In this document: positions 1 through 10,317 of the stretch, one piece after another
Numbering within the stretch: the stretch's first letter is position 1
How the letters are laid out: each line of letters starts with the position of its first letter
DNA from: Candidatus Kapaibacterium sp.
Lineage (GTDB): Bacteria > Bacteroidota > Ignavibacteria > Kapaibacteriales > UBA4661
NCBI GenBank assembly: GCA_025455065.1
Contig: JALONG010000034.1
Span: 1-64,000, forward strand
Direction: 5' to 3'
DNA length: 64,000 nt
Notes under the pieces: generated by a model
What the model was told of the DNA's origin: nothing
The model's database searches: none
Seen by the model: only the letters and a program-made list of their open reading frames with translations
Position numbers and translations under genes: made by a program

Positions 1-94
1 CATCCTCGCTTCCGCACAGCAAGTTCACAATCTTGCTCTTTCCGCATCTACTTCTGCTCTTTCCGCGCCTGTTCGCCGATATCCGGCTATCGAA

Positions 95-1603
95 GTGGTA
101 TTTGCTTTGTTGATGCTCGTTCTGTCTATGCTCTCTTTAGTATCCACGCCGACAAATGCACAAACAAAAAATGTTCTGCCGACAGTAGTTAGTACGCAAA
201 TTAAAGTCAGTACACCCAATATAACCGTAGAAACAGGAGCAACACAGGTAATTACCGAAGTAACGATACTCGGACAAAGCCCGCAAAATGTAACACTCTT
301 TGCTTGGTTATCTAATCATACTCTGGCAAAAGTGTACGTTGCGCCAGGCACAGATTCTAGCAAACGTATCTTAATTATTACGATTTCTCCCGGCAATTAT
401 GGAGTATCGCTCATCAATCTTCGTGGTGTTCATAAGCATTCTCACTTAGTTGCCACTGCGGGAATAATTCTAAACGTTCCGACAGTCATGACTTCGCCTT
501 CGCTTGCACCGCCACTGATGAGTGGAGTCCAACCGCAAATTATCGGTTCAATTCCGAATTTAAGTTTTATGAACAACAATGGTTCACAAGCACATTTTAC
601 TTATCCTTTCTATGCAAGTCCGCAAGTTCCGGTTTTAAATACTAACGGACCATGGATGTTCGGCATCCCAGAAAATCATATCTGGAAGAATTGTATTCAT
701 GCTTCATTCAAATACTCCACAACCGGTATTCTTGTCGCTACCGTACAGTTTTACAAAGGAATTTACATACTTCGCCTTTCGGCTTTACCAAAAGCAAGCG
801 GTACGGTTGCCGTAACCATGATCTTGCAATACGGCATTGGCTCTTCAACCGCGAGCGTCAGCCAAACCTTTAACGTTACTGTTGCCCCTGCGCCGGAACA
901 ACTATCTATCGGAGAAATAACGTTTATTTCAACTACCAGTGGCACATCCTTTTTTAAAGGGTTTCAAACAAATCTGCCTCTGAAAAAGGAGCATTTCACC
1001 GTCAGCTACAACAATCCTGACCTTATGAATGAACCGCAAGTTTACGGCGGTATCCTCCCAAGCAAATTTAGATCCATCGGTGGCATTCTGAAAAAAAATG
1101 TTCATGGTATGGGGATGGTAAATATTGTCGCCTTTGACGGATACTCATTCGCACAACGACAATTTACCGTTCAGGTAACACCATTACTCAATACTCCAAC
1201 CTTCTCGTCAGTAGAGGATAACGGAAGTGTGAATAGTTCAGGCGCTGATACAGAAATTGGCGACACTGCCGAAACCTATTCAGGTGTTCAAAAAAGCGTC
1301 CACGAAAGCAGCACCCGAAAAGATGTTCTTTCGCAAAAAGAAACGATTGCGATGAAAGCATTTCCGAATCCGGCCTCAAATGTTACAACAGTCGAATATA
1401 ACTTGCCGGAGGCAGATGACGCACGGGTAGAAATCTTCTCCGCTCAAGGCATGAAACTGCGTACTTTGAGCAGTGGTTCTGCAACGAAAGGTCAAAATAC
1501 GGTTGATGTTGATGTGAGCGATTTGCAAAGCGGTACATATATGTTAAGTATTTCGTCGAAAAAATATGGCGTAAGTTCTCGCTCAATTACAGTTGTACGG
1601 TAA
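95..1603 (+). CDS. Secreted protein with T9SS type A C-terminal sorting domain
   Basis: N-terminal signal peptide (MVFALLMLVLSMLSLVSTPTNAQ); C-terminal FPNPASNVTTVEYNLPEADDARVEIFSAQG...LQSGTYMLSI...ITVVR typical of a type A CTD. True start could lie upstream of the window. Confidence 0.75.
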   Translation: MVFALLMLVLSMLSLVSTPTNAQTKNVLPTVVSTQIKVSTPNITVETGATQVITEVTILGQSPQNVTLFAWLSNHTLAKVYVAPGTDSSKRILIITISPGNYGVSLINLRGVHKHSHLVATAGIILNVPTVMTSPSLAPPLMSGVQPQIIGSIPNLSFMNNNGSQAHFTYPFYASPQVPVLNTNGPWMFGIPENHIWKNCIHASFKYSTTGILVATVQFYKGIYILRLSALPKASGTVAVTMILQYGIGSSTASVSQTFNVTVAPAPEQLSIGEITFISTTSGTSFFKGFQTNLPLKKEHFTVSYNNPDLMNEPQVYGGILPSKFRSIGGILKKNVHGMGMVNIVAFDGYSFAQRQFTVQVTPLLNTPTFSSVEDNGSVNSSGADTEIGDTAETYSGVQKSVHESSTRKDVLSQKETIAMKAFPNPASNVTTVEYNLPEADDARVEIFSAQGMKLRTLSSGSATKGQNTVDVDVSDLQSGTYMLSISSKKYGVSSRSITVVR

Positions 1604-1636
1604 CGATACAGCAACAATCGTGAATCTCCACGGCAT

Positions 1637-1671
1637 AAGGGTAAACACTATTTGTTTGCCCTTGTGTTTTT
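1637..1671 (+). terminator. Rho-independent terminator
   Basis: AAGGGTAAACA-CTATT-TGTTTGCCCTT stem-loop followed by TGTGTTTTTT, 34 bp after the CDS ending at 1603. Confidence 0.7.
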
Positions 1672-1971
1672 TCGTTCTTACTCAAATGATACAAGAACAG
1701 TCGTTGCCTGAGTAAGATTATATCAGGCTTTTAAGCCTATCAATCAATCTATATTGACGACAACCAGCTTTTTTCACCCTCAATAGTTGTAAAACAAGTG
1801 ATTTCTTGGATGCGGTTTATGCTGTTGTATTTTCACTTCATCTACCGTGAACACGTTGTAATTACTTGATGTTGAGTCAAATGCGCAAGGGCAGTTTTAC
1901 AAAAAACACCTCCGAAGCAAGATGCAACAAGGCATTGAGCATGATTCGAGCATCGTAATTTTTACTCGTGA

Positions 1972-2376
1972 TTACTCACCGGTATATTCAACGAAATCAA
2001 CATATCTGAAGGAGCAGATATGATACGGAATAAAGCCCTCACGCTGTCTCCACTCCGGCAAATGCTCTTTCACAAAATCGCCCGCAGCCTTCATCATTTC
2101 TCGTGTTGTGAAGACGTTGGCATCCAGATAACCACTCATCAAACCGATTTCTTTGTCAATCATATTGAGCGTAATTGTGCCGTAGCCTCTGTCCACAGCC
2201 GTAAAATCACGAATCTGTTCCGGCTTTTGAACGCGGGAAGCATCGTAAAACCTTGCTATTAGGTGGAGTGGATTGTGCGTTGGAAGAATGTCAATGTCAA
2301 TCGCATCACGTCCGAAGGTTTCATCAATAACGTAGAATGCTACGTCGCAGGAAAATGTGCCGTAGGTGAATTTCAT
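1972..2376 (-). CDS. Hypothetical protein (MKFTYGTFSCDVAFYVIDETFGRDAIDIDI...)
   Basis: Open frame; a partial copy of its 5' end occurs at 10219-10308. Start chosen at the internal Met. Confidence 0.55.
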   Translation of the reverse strand: MKFTYGTFSCDVAFYVIDETFGRDAIDIDILPTHNPLHLIARFYDASRVQKPEQIRDFTAVDRGYGTITLNMIDKEIGLMSGYLDANVFTTREMMKAAGDFVKEHLPEWRQREGFIPYHICSFRYVDFVEYTGE

Positions 2377-2574
2377 GGTTTCGATCATTTGAAGGGAAAG
2401 CGATAATTGAAGGGCGAAATCTAGGAAATACATTTGCGAAAAACGGCGAGTTTTAATATCTGCACAAGAATTCTTAATACTTGTTGATAAACAAAGCATA
2501 ACAATGCTCCATACCTATTACAGCCGACAAATACGGTCTTGTATAACAGTACAAAAATCTGTAAATTGGTCTCA

Positions 2575-2949
2575 ATGAAATTTTTCAGGCAATATATCAC
2601 CCATCGCCTTTTCAGCATTTTTATGATGCTGCACATCCTCAATCTCAGTGTGGATGCGGCAGATATATTGCCTGATGCTGTGCCGGAAGATTTGTCGTTT
2701 AATGAAATCGAAAGTATTGTCGAATTTGTTTTAGAAGATGTTTTTCATATTCAAAATGCTCTGCCGGAATATGACGAACAAGATGAAGCGGCAGAATTGG
2801 TAAAAACCTCCATTGTGTACATTAGTTCTTCATACCCTGTTTCTGTGACCCGCTTGTTCCGCGACGGAACATTGCTCACGTTTGCTCCTTGCTCCCCTGC
2901 TGCTTCGCAGCCGACATTAGAGATTCTTTCTCCTCCCCCAAAATCCTAA
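2575..2949 (+). CDS. Hypothetical secreted/membrane-anchored small protein upstream of the efflux genes
   Basis: ORF with N-terminal hydrophobic stretch (MKFFRQYITHRLFSIFMMLHILNLSVDAAD); same strand as the downstream efflux genes. Confidence 0.45.
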   Translation: MKFFRQYITHRLFSIFMMLHILNLSVDAADILPDAVPEDLSFNEIESIVEFVLEDVFHIQNALPEYDEQDEAAELVKTSIVYISSSYPVSVTRLFRDGTLLTFAPCSPAASQPTLEILSPPPKS

Positions 2950-3352
2950 GTCCTTCCCTGTTCTTAACCGAACCCGCATACTTCGTCCGAGATGAGTTGA
3001 GAGATACGTTTATGTATTGACCGACATAGTGCTGACTCATACTCAAGATGCGATACAAAGCGGTGTTTGCGTTTCTCTCTATTTCTCATTTTCCATCATT
3101 ACCATCGTAGATTGGTGATAACGATATGCTGTTCAAATCACACGGCATCATTGCTCTATTGCTTATAGCATTTGTTCGGGGCTGGATGTACCTTATCCGC
3201 CGCGTTGTAACAATCACGAATACCCTATTTCCTCATCGTTGAGGGACTTCCTCTATGGTTGAGGCTCATAGAACAGCAATAGAGCAGTATCGGTTTGTTC
3301 TACGGCTTTATCACTCCTGCTATATCTTCATCACATTGTCAAAGGAATCATC

Positions 3353-4282
3353 ATGGCTTCAGGCTCTAAAGGCGTGATTTATGCAGCAATGGCGGGAAAC
3401 TGCGCGATTGCTGTTACCAAATTTGTTGCGGCTGCTCTGACGGGCAGTTCTGCTATGCTTTCTGAAGGTGTTCACTCGCTTGTGGACACAGGAAACGGTC
3501 TGCTCTTGCTCTACGGACTCAAAAGCAGCACCGCTCCGCCGGACGAACAACATCCCTTCGGACGCGGGAAAGAACTCTATTTCTGGACACTCATTGTTGC
3601 CATTCTCATCTTCGCACTCGGTGGCGGCATTTCAATATACGAGGGTATTCTCCACATTCAGCATCCCGAACCCGTGAGCAATCCTACACTGAACTACATT
3701 GTTCTCGCGCTCTCTATGCTCTTTGAAGGTGCTGCTTGGTACGTGGCGTTGCGAGAATTTCGCAAAGTCAAAGGTACAATGGGCTACATCGAAGCTATTC
3801 GCGCCAGCAAAGACCCCAGCACGTTCACCGTTCTTTTTGAAGATACCGCAGCAATACTGGGTTTGGTTGTAGCAATGGTAGGTATTTTTTTGGGGCAACT
3901 TCTCAATATGCCTGTTTTGGACGGTGCGGCATCGGTTGTGATTGGCGTGATTCTGGGCTTGGTTGCAGTCTTTCTTGCCTACGAAAGTAAGGGCTTGCTG
4001 GTGGGCGAAGGCGTAAGCAAAGCAGTTCAGCAGGATATTCGCCGCATTGCCGAAGCGGACGCGGCGATTGCACGGTTAGGACGACTGCTCACGATGCACT
4101 TTGGTCCACATGAAATTTTGCTCACCATCGAAATTCACTTCGAGCCGCTTTTGTCCGCCGATGCCGTTGCTGCGGCGATTGACCGCATAGACCGCGCTAT
4201 CCGTGCGGCTCATCCCGACGTAAAACACATTTTTTTGGAAGCACAATCTCTCGTTCCTACTGTTCACGATAATCAAGCATAA
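3353..4282 (+). CDS. Cation diffusion facilitator (CDF) family transporter
   Basis: SSAMLSEGVHSLVDTGNGLLLLYGLK motif, multiple TM helices, C-terminal cytoplasmic domain. Confidence 0.85.
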   Translation: MASGSKGVIYAAMAGNCAIAVTKFVAAALTGSSAMLSEGVHSLVDTGNGLLLLYGLKSSTAPPDEQHPFGRGKELYFWTLIVAILIFALGGGISIYEGILHIQHPEPVSNPTLNYIVLALSMLFEGAAWYVALREFRKVKGTMGYIEAIRASKDPSTFTVLFEDTAAILGLVVAMVGIFLGQLLNMPVLDGAASVVIGVILGLVAVFLAYESKGLLVGEGVSKAVQQDIRRIAEADAAIARLGRLLTMHFGPHEILLTIEIHFEPLLSADAVAAAIDRIDRAIRAAHPDVKHIFLEAQSLVPTVHDNQA

Positions 4283-4335
4283 TTGCTTATTTCACCACAC
4301 AAATTTTCTCAATGTACTTCATGCACCCAAGAATT

Positions 4336-5448
4336 ATGAACCGCGCACACCTGCTCTTTGCGGCACTAGTATTGTCGCTGGTCTCAGCCTGTTCCAAAAA
4401 CTCAAGCACGACACAAGTCGAAACATTCCAAGTCATCAAACTCGCCGAAAAAACGGTGGACTATAACAACGAATTTGTTGCGGAAATTCTTGCCGCACAG
4501 CGTGTTGAGGTTCGTAACCGCGTCAAAGGCTACATTGAGCGTGTTTTGGTTGATGAGGGGCAAAGTGTCCGTGCCGGACAGAAACTCTTTATCATCAGCA
4601 ATAAATTTTATCGGCATGAATTAGAGCAAGCCGAAGCAAACACCAAAAGCGTGTATGCCGACCTCAAAGCCGCAAAAATAGAACTTGCCAATGGCAAAAC
4701 ACTATTCGATAAAAATGTTATTTCCAAGCCGGAAGTGGAGCTCTTAGAGGCAAAAGCCGACGCGCTCCAAGCCAAATACGAAGAGGCACAAGCCGCAGAA
4801 CAGCAAGCACGACTCAATCTTTCCTTTTCCGACATCGAAGCACCGTTTAACGGCGTTATTAACCGTCTTCCGCATAAAACAGGAAGTTTGGTGGAAGAAG
4901 GAACCATGCTGACAACGATTTCCAATAGCGGCAGCATCTTTGCCTATTTCAACGTGTCCGAAAAAGATTATTTGGACTATGCCCGCGCAAAGCGTGAGGG
5001 CAAGCCCAAAACGGTTTCCCTGAAATTAGCGGACGGAAGCCTCTATCCGCACACGGGCACGATAGAAACCACCGAGAATGAGTTTGATAAAAGCACCGGA
5101 AACATCGCCTTCCGCGCCCGATTCCCCAATCCTGACAACCTCCTGAAGCATGGCAGTAGCGGGAAAATCATTGTCAAAACCGAACTGAAAAATGCCATGC
5201 TTATTCCGCAAAAATCCACGATTGAAGTGCAGGAAAATATCTATGTTTTTGCGGTGGACAAAAACAACAAAGTGCAGATGCGGCGCGTTGTTCCGGCGTT
5301 TCGTCTGCCACAGTTCTACGCGATTAGCGCAGGGCTTTCGGCAGATGACACATTCATTTATGAGGGCGTTCAGCGCGTCAAAGACGGCGCAACAATTATT
5401 CCCCAACCAACTCCTTTTCCGCAACTCGGCGAAAGCAACAACAACTAA
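4336..5448 (+). CDS. RND efflux periplasmic adaptor (AcrA/MexA type)
   Basis: Lipoprotein-like N-terminus (LSLVSACSKN), VEVRNRVKGYIERVLVDEGQSVRAGQKLF lipoyl/hairpin region, FSDIEAPFNGVINR. Confidence 0.88.
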   Translation: MNRAHLLFAALVLSLVSACSKNSSTTQVETFQVIKLAEKTVDYNNEFVAEILAAQRVEVRNRVKGYIERVLVDEGQSVRAGQKLFIISNKFYRHELEQAEANTKSVYADLKAAKIELANGKTLFDKNVISKPEVELLEAKADALQAKYEEAQAAEQQARLNLSFSDIEAPFNGVINRLPHKTGSLVEEGTMLTTISNSGSIFAYFNVSEKDYLDYARAKREGKPKTVSLKLADGSLYPHTGTIETTENEFDKSTGNIAFRARFPNPDNLLKHGSSGKIIVKTELKNAMLIPQKSTIEVQENIYVFAVDKNNKVQMRRVVPAFRLPQFYAISAGLSADDTFIYEGVQRVKDGATIIPQPTPFPQLGESNNN

Positions 5449-5478
5449 CCTCCTTTGAATTCACCTTCTGAATTTCTT

Positions 5479-8400
5479 ATGACAAAACGATTTATTCATC
5501 GCCCGATATTGTCTATCGTGGTGTCCGTTATTATTGTCCTCTTGGGGCTGCTTTCGGTGTCTCGATTGCCGATGACACAGTTCCCCAACATTGCACCGCC
5601 TGAAGTAAACGTAACCATTGAGTACACTGGCGCAAATGCTGAAACCGTTACCAAAGCAGCTATTGTACCGCTTGAACGTGCCATTAACGGCGTTCCGGGC
5701 ATGAAATACATGAGTAGTGATGCAGGAAACGACGGTGTTGGCGTAGTGCAGATTTTGTTCGAGATTGGTACAAATCCTGATGTTGCAGCTATCAATGTTC
5801 AAAACCGCGTTAATGCTGTCATGGGCGAGTTACCCGCCGAGGTCATTAAAAATGGAGTAAAAATTGCCAAAGAAGAAAATGCGATATTGATGTATTTGAA
5901 TCTGTACAGCACGGATTCGACACTGGATGAAAAATTTCTCTACAATTTCACCGACATCAATCTTTTGGCAGAACTCAAGCGCATTAAAGGCGTTGGCTTT
6001 GCCGATATTTTAGGAGCAAAAGAATATGCTATGCGGATTTGGCTCAAGCCTGACAAAATGCTTGCCTACAACCTTTCAACAGAAGATATTTTGAATGTTC
6101 TTGAAGAACAAAACCTCGAAGCTGCGCCCGGCAAAATTGGCGAAAGCAGCGATAAAAAAGGGCAAGCATTACAATACACTATTAAATACACAGGCAAATT
6201 CAACACGAAAGAAGAATACGAAAATATCCCGATTCGCTCCGAACAAACAGGAGAAATTCTGCGCATCAAAGACGTGGCGGATGTTGAATTTGGCACTACA
6301 TACTTTGATGTGGAAGCAAAATTAAACGGCAAACCTTCCGCCGCTATGATGCTCAAGCAGCTTCCCGGCTCGAATGCAAGCGAGGTCATTGCAAACGTCA
6401 AAAAACGCCTTACCGAACTCAAACAAACAATGTTTCTTTCTGGCATGGATTACGAAATCAGCTACGATGTAAGCCGTTTTTTGGACGCTTCGGTGCGGGA
6501 GGTCATTAAAACACTTATTGAGGCGTTTATTTTGGTAGCATTGGTAGTGTTTCTCTTTCTCCAAGATTGGCGTTCTACTTTGATTCCTATCTTGGCTGTA
6601 CCTGTCTCATTGATTGGTACGTTCTTCTTCATGCAATTTTTGGGCTTTTCTCTGAATCTCATTACGCTTTTTGCGCTCGTGCTGGCAATCGGTATTGTGG
6701 TGGACGATTCTATCGTTGTGGTCGAAGCCGTCCATGCAAAAATGGAGCATTCCAATATAAGCCCTCGCAAAGCTGCAGAACAAGCGATGCGGGAAATTAG
6801 CGGAGCAATTATCGCTATTACACTCGTGATGTCAGCGGTATTTTTGCCGGTAGCATTTATGGAAGGACCATCGGGTATTTTTTACCGACAATTTTCTTTG
6901 ACAATGGCAGTTTCAATTGTCTTGTCGGGGATTGTTGCTCTCACCTTAGCACCCGCACTATGCGCTATTATTCTGCGGAATCATCACGGCGAAGAACACG
7001 CCCAAACATGGCTCATGCGATTCTTTGGCGGTTTTAACCGTTGGTATCACGGTTTAGAGGACAAGTACAAAAACCTACTTTCGGTCATCATCAACAAACG
7101 CCTTGTTACGTTTGGCATCTTGGTGGCATTCTGCGCGGGAACGGGCTTGCTGGGGCGTGTTCTGCCCATAGGATTCATCCCCAACGAAGACCAAGGCACA
7201 TTCTACGCAAGCATTACAACTCCGGCGGGGGCAACATTGGAGCGCACGAAAGAAGTCGTGAACGCGATTCAACGCGCCACACAAGACCTTGATGCTGTTG
7301 AAAGTGTCTCTTCGCTTGCCGGAACGAACATTCTTTCGGACGGCACAGGCGCAACCTACGGCACGTGCCTTATCAACCTCAAGCCTTGGAGCAAACGCCG
7401 TCAGTCGGTGGAAGAAGTGATTGAAATGCTGGAAGAACGAACCCGACACATCAAAGATGCGCAAATTGAGTTTTTCCCGCCGCCTGCCGTTCCCGGCTAT
7501 GGCAACGCAAGCGGCTTTGAGCTACGGCTGCTGGACAAAACAGGAAGTGGAAATTTCAAAACGATGGAAGAAGTCGTACAACGGTTCATTGCCGACCTCA
7601 AAGCCCGCCCCGAAATTGCGAGCGCATTCACGATTTTTGACGCGAGTTATCCGCAATACCTTGTGAGAATTGACCTCGACAAAGCCGCACAAAAAGGCGT
7701 TACTGTCAGCAATGCAATGAGTTCGCTGCAAACGCTTTTGGGCAGCGAGTACGCAACAAACTTTATTCGTTTCGGACAGATGTACAAAGTCATGGTACAG
7801 GCTTCGCCGGAATACCGCGCCCTGCCGGAGGATTTGCTCAAACTCACGGTCAAAAACAAACGTGATGAAATGGTGATGCTTTCGGCATTTATGACCGTCG
7901 AAAAGCAGTACGGCGTGGATCAAATCACGCGCTACAATATGTTCCCGTCGGCGGAACTGAACGGCGAAGGCAAGCCGGGCGTGAGTAGCGGCACGGTCTT
8001 GAAAGTCGTGCAGGAAACAGCAAAAGAAAAGTTACCACGCGGCTTTGATATTGACTGGGCAGGTATTTCGCGGGATGAGGTGAACACGGGCAATGAAGCA
8101 CTGATTATTTTTGTGATTTGTTTGGTCTTTGTGTATCTGATTCTTGCGGCGCAATACGAAAGCCTTCTGTTGCCCTTACCTGTGATTTTGTCCCTTCCGA
8201 CGGGCATTTTCGGCGCATTTTTCCTACTGCTGCTCACGGGGCTAGAAAACAACATCTACGCACAAGTGGCAATGATTATGCTCATTGGGCTTTTGGGTAA
8301 AAATGCAATTCTGATTGTGGAATTTGCCACACTGAAGCACCGTGAAGGCATGACGGCGGCACAAGCAGCCATCGAAGGCGCACGAGTGCGTCTGCGCCCG

Positions 8401-8637
8401 ATTTTGATGACCTCGTTTGCGTTTATTGCCGGGTTGCTACCGCTCACGATTGCGACGGGCGCGGGAGCGGTTGGCAATCGCACCATCGGCACGGCGGCGG
8501 CAGGCGGAATGCTCTTTGGTACTATCTTCGGTGTCATTGTTGTTCCGGGCTTATACGTCGTGTTTGCCATGATACAAGACCGCAAACGCACACCGCACAG
8601 CAAAAAAGAGCCTGTTGCCTTTACCGAGACGTTGTAG
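5479..8637 (+). CDS. RND efflux permease, HAE1 family (AcrB type)
   Basis: FIHRPILSIVVSVIIVLLGLLSVSRLPMTQFPNIAPPEV; ALVLAIGIVVDDSIVVVEAVHAKM; LIGLLGKNAILIVEFA; ~1050 aa. Confidence 0.93.
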   Translation: MTKRFIHRPILSIVVSVIIVLLGLLSVSRLPMTQFPNIAPPEVNVTIEYTGANAETVTKAAIVPLERAINGVPGMKYMSSDAGNDGVGVVQILFEIGTNPDVAAINVQNRVNAVMGELPAEVIKNGVKIAKEENAILMYLNLYSTDSTLDEKFLYNFTDINLLAELKRIKGVGFADILGAKEYAMRIWLKPDKMLAYNLSTEDILNVLEEQNLEAAPGKIGESSDKKGQALQYTIKYTGKFNTKEEYENIPIRSEQTGEILRIKDVADVEFGTTYFDVEAKLNGKPSAAMMLKQLPGSNASEVIANVKKRLTELKQTMFLSGMDYEISYDVSRFLDASVREVIKTLIEAFILVALVVFLFLQDWRSTLIPILAVPVSLIGTFFFMQFLGFSLNLITLFALVLAIGIVVDDSIVVVEAVHAKMEHSNISPRKAAEQAMREISGAIIAITLVMSAVFLPVAFMEGPSGIFYRQFSLTMAVSIVLSGIVALTLAPALCAIILRNHHGEEHAQTWLMRFFGGFNRWYHGLEDKYKNLLSVIINKRLVTFGILVAFCAGTGLLGRVLPIGFIPNEDQGTFYASITTPAGATLERTKEVVNAIQRATQDLDAVESVSSLAGTNILSDGTGATYGTCLINLKPWSKRRQSVEEVIEMLEERTRHIKDAQIEFFPPPAVPGYGNASGFELRLLDKTGSGNFKTMEEVVQRFIADLKARPEIASAFTIFDASYPQYLVRIDLDKAAQKGVTVSNAMSSLQTLLGSEYATNFIRFGQMYKVMVQASPEYRALPEDLLKLTVKNKRDEMVMLSAFMTVEKQYGVDQITRYNMFPSAELNGEGKPGVSSGTVLKVVQETAKEKLPRGFDIDWAGISRDEVNTGNEALIIFVICLVFVYLILAAQYESLLLPLPVILSLPTGIFGAFFLLLLTGLENNIYAQVAMIMLIGLLGKNAILIVEFATLKHREGMTAAQAAIEGARVRLRPILMTSFAFIAGLLPLTIATGAGAVGNRTIGTAAAGGMLFGTIFGVIVVPGLYVVFAMIQDRKRTPHSKKEPVAFTETL

Positions 8638-8694
8638 TCACCATAATCACCACTCACATACTTTTCCGACAATTTTCCAATAACTCCACTCATT

Positions 8695-10170
8695 ATGCCC
8701 TGTTTTTCTTTGCGTTTTTATCTGACAATCTCTATCCTTTGCTCTCTCTTCTGCGGCATCAGCGCGTGCAAAAGCCTTGACACGACCGTGTCCATTCCCA
8801 CACGCACCCTACCGCAATCCTTCTCGCCTTCATTCACCGCGCAAACGAATGTTGTTAATCTTGCAACCGACACAACCACTATTGCCGCGCTTGCATGGCG
8901 CGAGTATTTTCAAGATTCCTTGCTTGTCGCGCTCATAGACACGACACTGCGGAATAATTTCGATGTCCGCATCGCCTTGCAGCGCATAGAACTTGCAGGA
9001 GCGAATGTGCAGTTTGCCAAAGGAGAGCTTTTTCCGAAAGTGCAAGCAAGTATCGGTGCGGGAGTGCGAAAGTTTGGACTCTACACGATGGACGGTGCAG
9101 GCAATGCCACGACGGATATTACGCCCGGTCGTGTTGTTCCGGTGGATTTGCCGGATTTTAGCGTTGGTGTACAAACTGTCTGGGAAGCGGACATTTGGGG
9201 GAAACTTCGCAATCGCAGCGATGCCGCAGCCGCACAGTACCTCGCAAGCGTGGAAGGGACAAGATTTTTGACGACGACACTTATTGCCGAGGTAGCAAGC
9301 GCGTACTACGAATTGCTGGCGTTAGATAGCGAATGGGAGATTTTGCGCCGCACTTTGCAAAAACAGCAAGAGTCGTTGGAAGTGATTCAACTGCAAAAAA
9401 GCACAGGGCGAGCGAATGAACTCGCGGTGCAGCAGTTCGAGGCACAGGTACTCAACACGCAAGCATTAGAACAGGAAACCCTTCAGCAAATCACCCTTCA
9501 GGAAAACCGTATTAACTTCCTTGCCGGACGTTACCCTCAACCGATTGCACGGCGGACGAAATCGTTGTTTGCTGCGCTCCCAGAGCGTATTGCTTTTGGT
9601 ATTCCTTCGCAGCTTTTGAGCAACCGGCCTGACGTGCGTGAGGCGGAATATCTCGTGCTAGCAAGTAAATTTGAACTGGAAGCAGCAAAAGCCTCCTTTT
9701 TCCCAACACTTAGCTTGAGCGCGGGCATTGGTTTTCAGGCATTCGACCCGCAGTTTTTATTTCTTTCACCTGCTTCGATTGCCTACAACGCGCTTGGTGG
9801 CTTGGTTGCACCGCTTCTGAATTGGCAAGGCTTGGAGGCACAGTTTTCGGCGGCAAAGTCGCAGCAAATTCAAGCCTTGTACCAATACCAAAAAAGCATC
9901 GTGAACGGATATGTGGAAACGGTCAATACACTTTCAATGATTGAACGTTTGCGCCGTATCGCCGACCTCAAAACCCGCCAAAGCACTACCTTAGAAAAGT
10001 CCGTTGAAACGGCAACCGACTTGTACAGAAATGCCAAAGCGACCTATTTGGAAGTGTTATTAACACAACAAAACTCGTTGCAATCACAACTTGACCTTGT
10101 GAGCGTTCAAAAACGCCAACGCCTCGCACTGGTGAATCTCTACAAGGCTCTTGGCGGAGGCTGGCGTTAG
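8695..10170 (+). CDS. RND efflux outer membrane factor (TolC/OprM/NodT type)
   Basis: Lipoprotein signal (CGISACKSL), duplicated coiled-coil OEP repeats, SNRPDVREAEY, follows adaptor and permease. Confidence 0.9.
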   Translation: MPCFSLRFYLTISILCSLFCGISACKSLDTTVSIPTRTLPQSFSPSFTAQTNVVNLATDTTTIAALAWREYFQDSLLVALIDTTLRNNFDVRIALQRIELAGANVQFAKGELFPKVQASIGAGVRKFGLYTMDGAGNATTDITPGRVVPVDLPDFSVGVQTVWEADIWGKLRNRSDAAAAQYLASVEGTRFLTTTLIAEVASAYYELLALDSEWEILRRTLQKQQESLEVIQLQKSTGRANELAVQQFEAQVLNTQALEQETLQQITLQENRINFLAGRYPQPIARRTKSLFAALPERIAFGIPSQLLSNRPDVREAEYLVLASKFELEAAKASFFPTLSLSAGIGFQAFDPQFLFLSPASIAYNALGGLVAPLLNWQGLEAQFSAAKSQQIQALYQYQKSIVNGYVETVNTLSMIERLRRIADLKTRQSTTLEKSVETATDLYRNAKATYLEVLLTQQNSLQSQLDLVSVQKRQRLALVNLYKALGGGWR

Positions 10171-10173
10171 GAC

Positions 10174-10308
10174 GATGCAAAATGGCGATTCTTTTTGGTA
10201 AGCGGATTGTGTACTACATCAATGTCAAACGCATCACGTCCGAAGGTTTCATCAATAACGTAGAATGCTACGTCGCAGGAAAATGTGCCGTAGGTGAATT
10301 TCATGGTT
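10174..10308 (-). pseudogene. Truncated duplicate of the 5' end of the 1972-2376 gene
   Basis: 10219-10308 matches 2291-2380 with 1 mismatch in 90 nt (read by eye); minus frame gives MKFTYGTFSCDVAFYVIDETFGRDAFDIDVVHNPL... then diverges. Confidence 0.75.
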
Positions 10309-10317
10309 ATTGCCTCG

